DNA of 21,399 bases, taken from NCBI GenBank assembly GCA_021647765.1, contig JAKIUD010000058.1, positions 1-21,399 on the forward strand. Reading direction: 5' to 3'. Under the pieces are notes generated by a model. It saw nothing but the letters and a program-made list of their open reading frames with translations, had not been told where the DNA came from and did no database searches. Origin of the DNA: Desulfuromusa sp. GTDB taxonomy: Bacteria; Desulfobacterota; Desulfuromonadia; Desulfuromonadales; Geopsychrobacteraceae. The first letter of the stretch is position 1; each line of letters begins with the position of its first letter. The position numbers were made by a program, and so were the translations under genes. Shown here piece by piece: positions 21,341 to 21,399 of the stretch.

Positions 21341-21399
21341 TTATCTCAATTTGTAATCAAATTCATCGATCTGGATTTTGTCCAGAAAGAGTTTCAGCC
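21341..21399 (-). CDS. C-terminal end of an unidentified ORF (partial at window edge)
   Basis: The minus strand enters from the right edge in an open frame of about 19 codons, reading LKLFLDKIQIDEFDYKLR before TAA at 21343-21341. The tail is charged and helical in character, with no recognisable motif. The 22-bp tandem repeat begins 10 bases after the stop, so it may be a transposition gene, but the tail itself does not show this. Confidence 0.3.
   Translation of the reverse strand, partial: LKLFLDKIQIDEFDYKLR

Noticed and set aside
1..21399. CRISPR array, tRNA or rRNA genes
   Set aside because: No regularly spaced direct repeats, no tRNA-like cloverleaf and no rRNA-like sequence were noticed on reading the window.

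Overview
The window reads as chromosomal DNA of a moderately AT-rich Gram-negative bacterium, most likely a deltaproteobacterium of the Desulfuromonadales (Geobacter/Pelobacter/Desulfuromonas type). This is inference from gene content: a PEP-CTERM-type PrsK/PrsR two-component pair, a 993-residue PurL carrying a duplicated PurS-like N-terminus next to a separate PurQ, and a gap-pgk-tpiA order. No rRNA, tRNA or CRISPR array was seen.

Layout. 1-1049: the tail of an unidentified gene with its terminator, a 29-codon remnant of a VOC/glyoxalase-like gene, and a TPR-repeat protein. 1050-1743: a sigma70-like promoter, a leader and a ComEA-like helix-hairpin-helix gene broken by two +1 frameshifts, ending in a strong terminator. 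1744-5287: prsK and prsR, a membrane GAF-domain histidine kinase and a sigma54-activating response regulator. 5301-6188 (minus, convergent): a fibronectin type III protein whose second domain is interrupted by two hydrophobic segments and a lipobox. 6274-7326: a Crp/Fnr regulator followed by a cysteine-rich YgbA-type ('nitrous oxide-stimulated promoter') protein. 7327-7796: a REP-like element, then the promoter and a palindrome in front of an OmpR-type response regulator with no kinase beside it. 8469-8723: a small palindromic repeat.

8724-11917 (minus): gapA, pgk and tpiA, with a second, inverted copy of the REP-like element between gapA and pgk. 12131-18895 (plus): a YycJ-type metallo-hydrolase, then purL, purQ, purF and pyrE (purine and pyrimidine synthesis). 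A 17-bp-arm hairpin separates purQ from purF. A 127-bp imperfect palindrome starts at the pyrE stop codon and separates pyrE from the convergent minus-strand genes nadB, an AroQ-type chorismate mutase and a free-standing 69-residue domain resembling the N-terminus of DAHP synthase. The last 120 bases hold a tandem 22-bp repeat and the end of an unidentified minus-strand ORF, possibly one end of an insertion sequence.

Most genes are housekeeping. The parts that deserve attention are the interrupted FnIII protein, the stand-alone DAHP-synthase-like domain coupled to chorismate mutase, the broken comEA-like gene, and four families of structured repeats placed at operon junctions. I did not find a clear multi-gene system that looks new.
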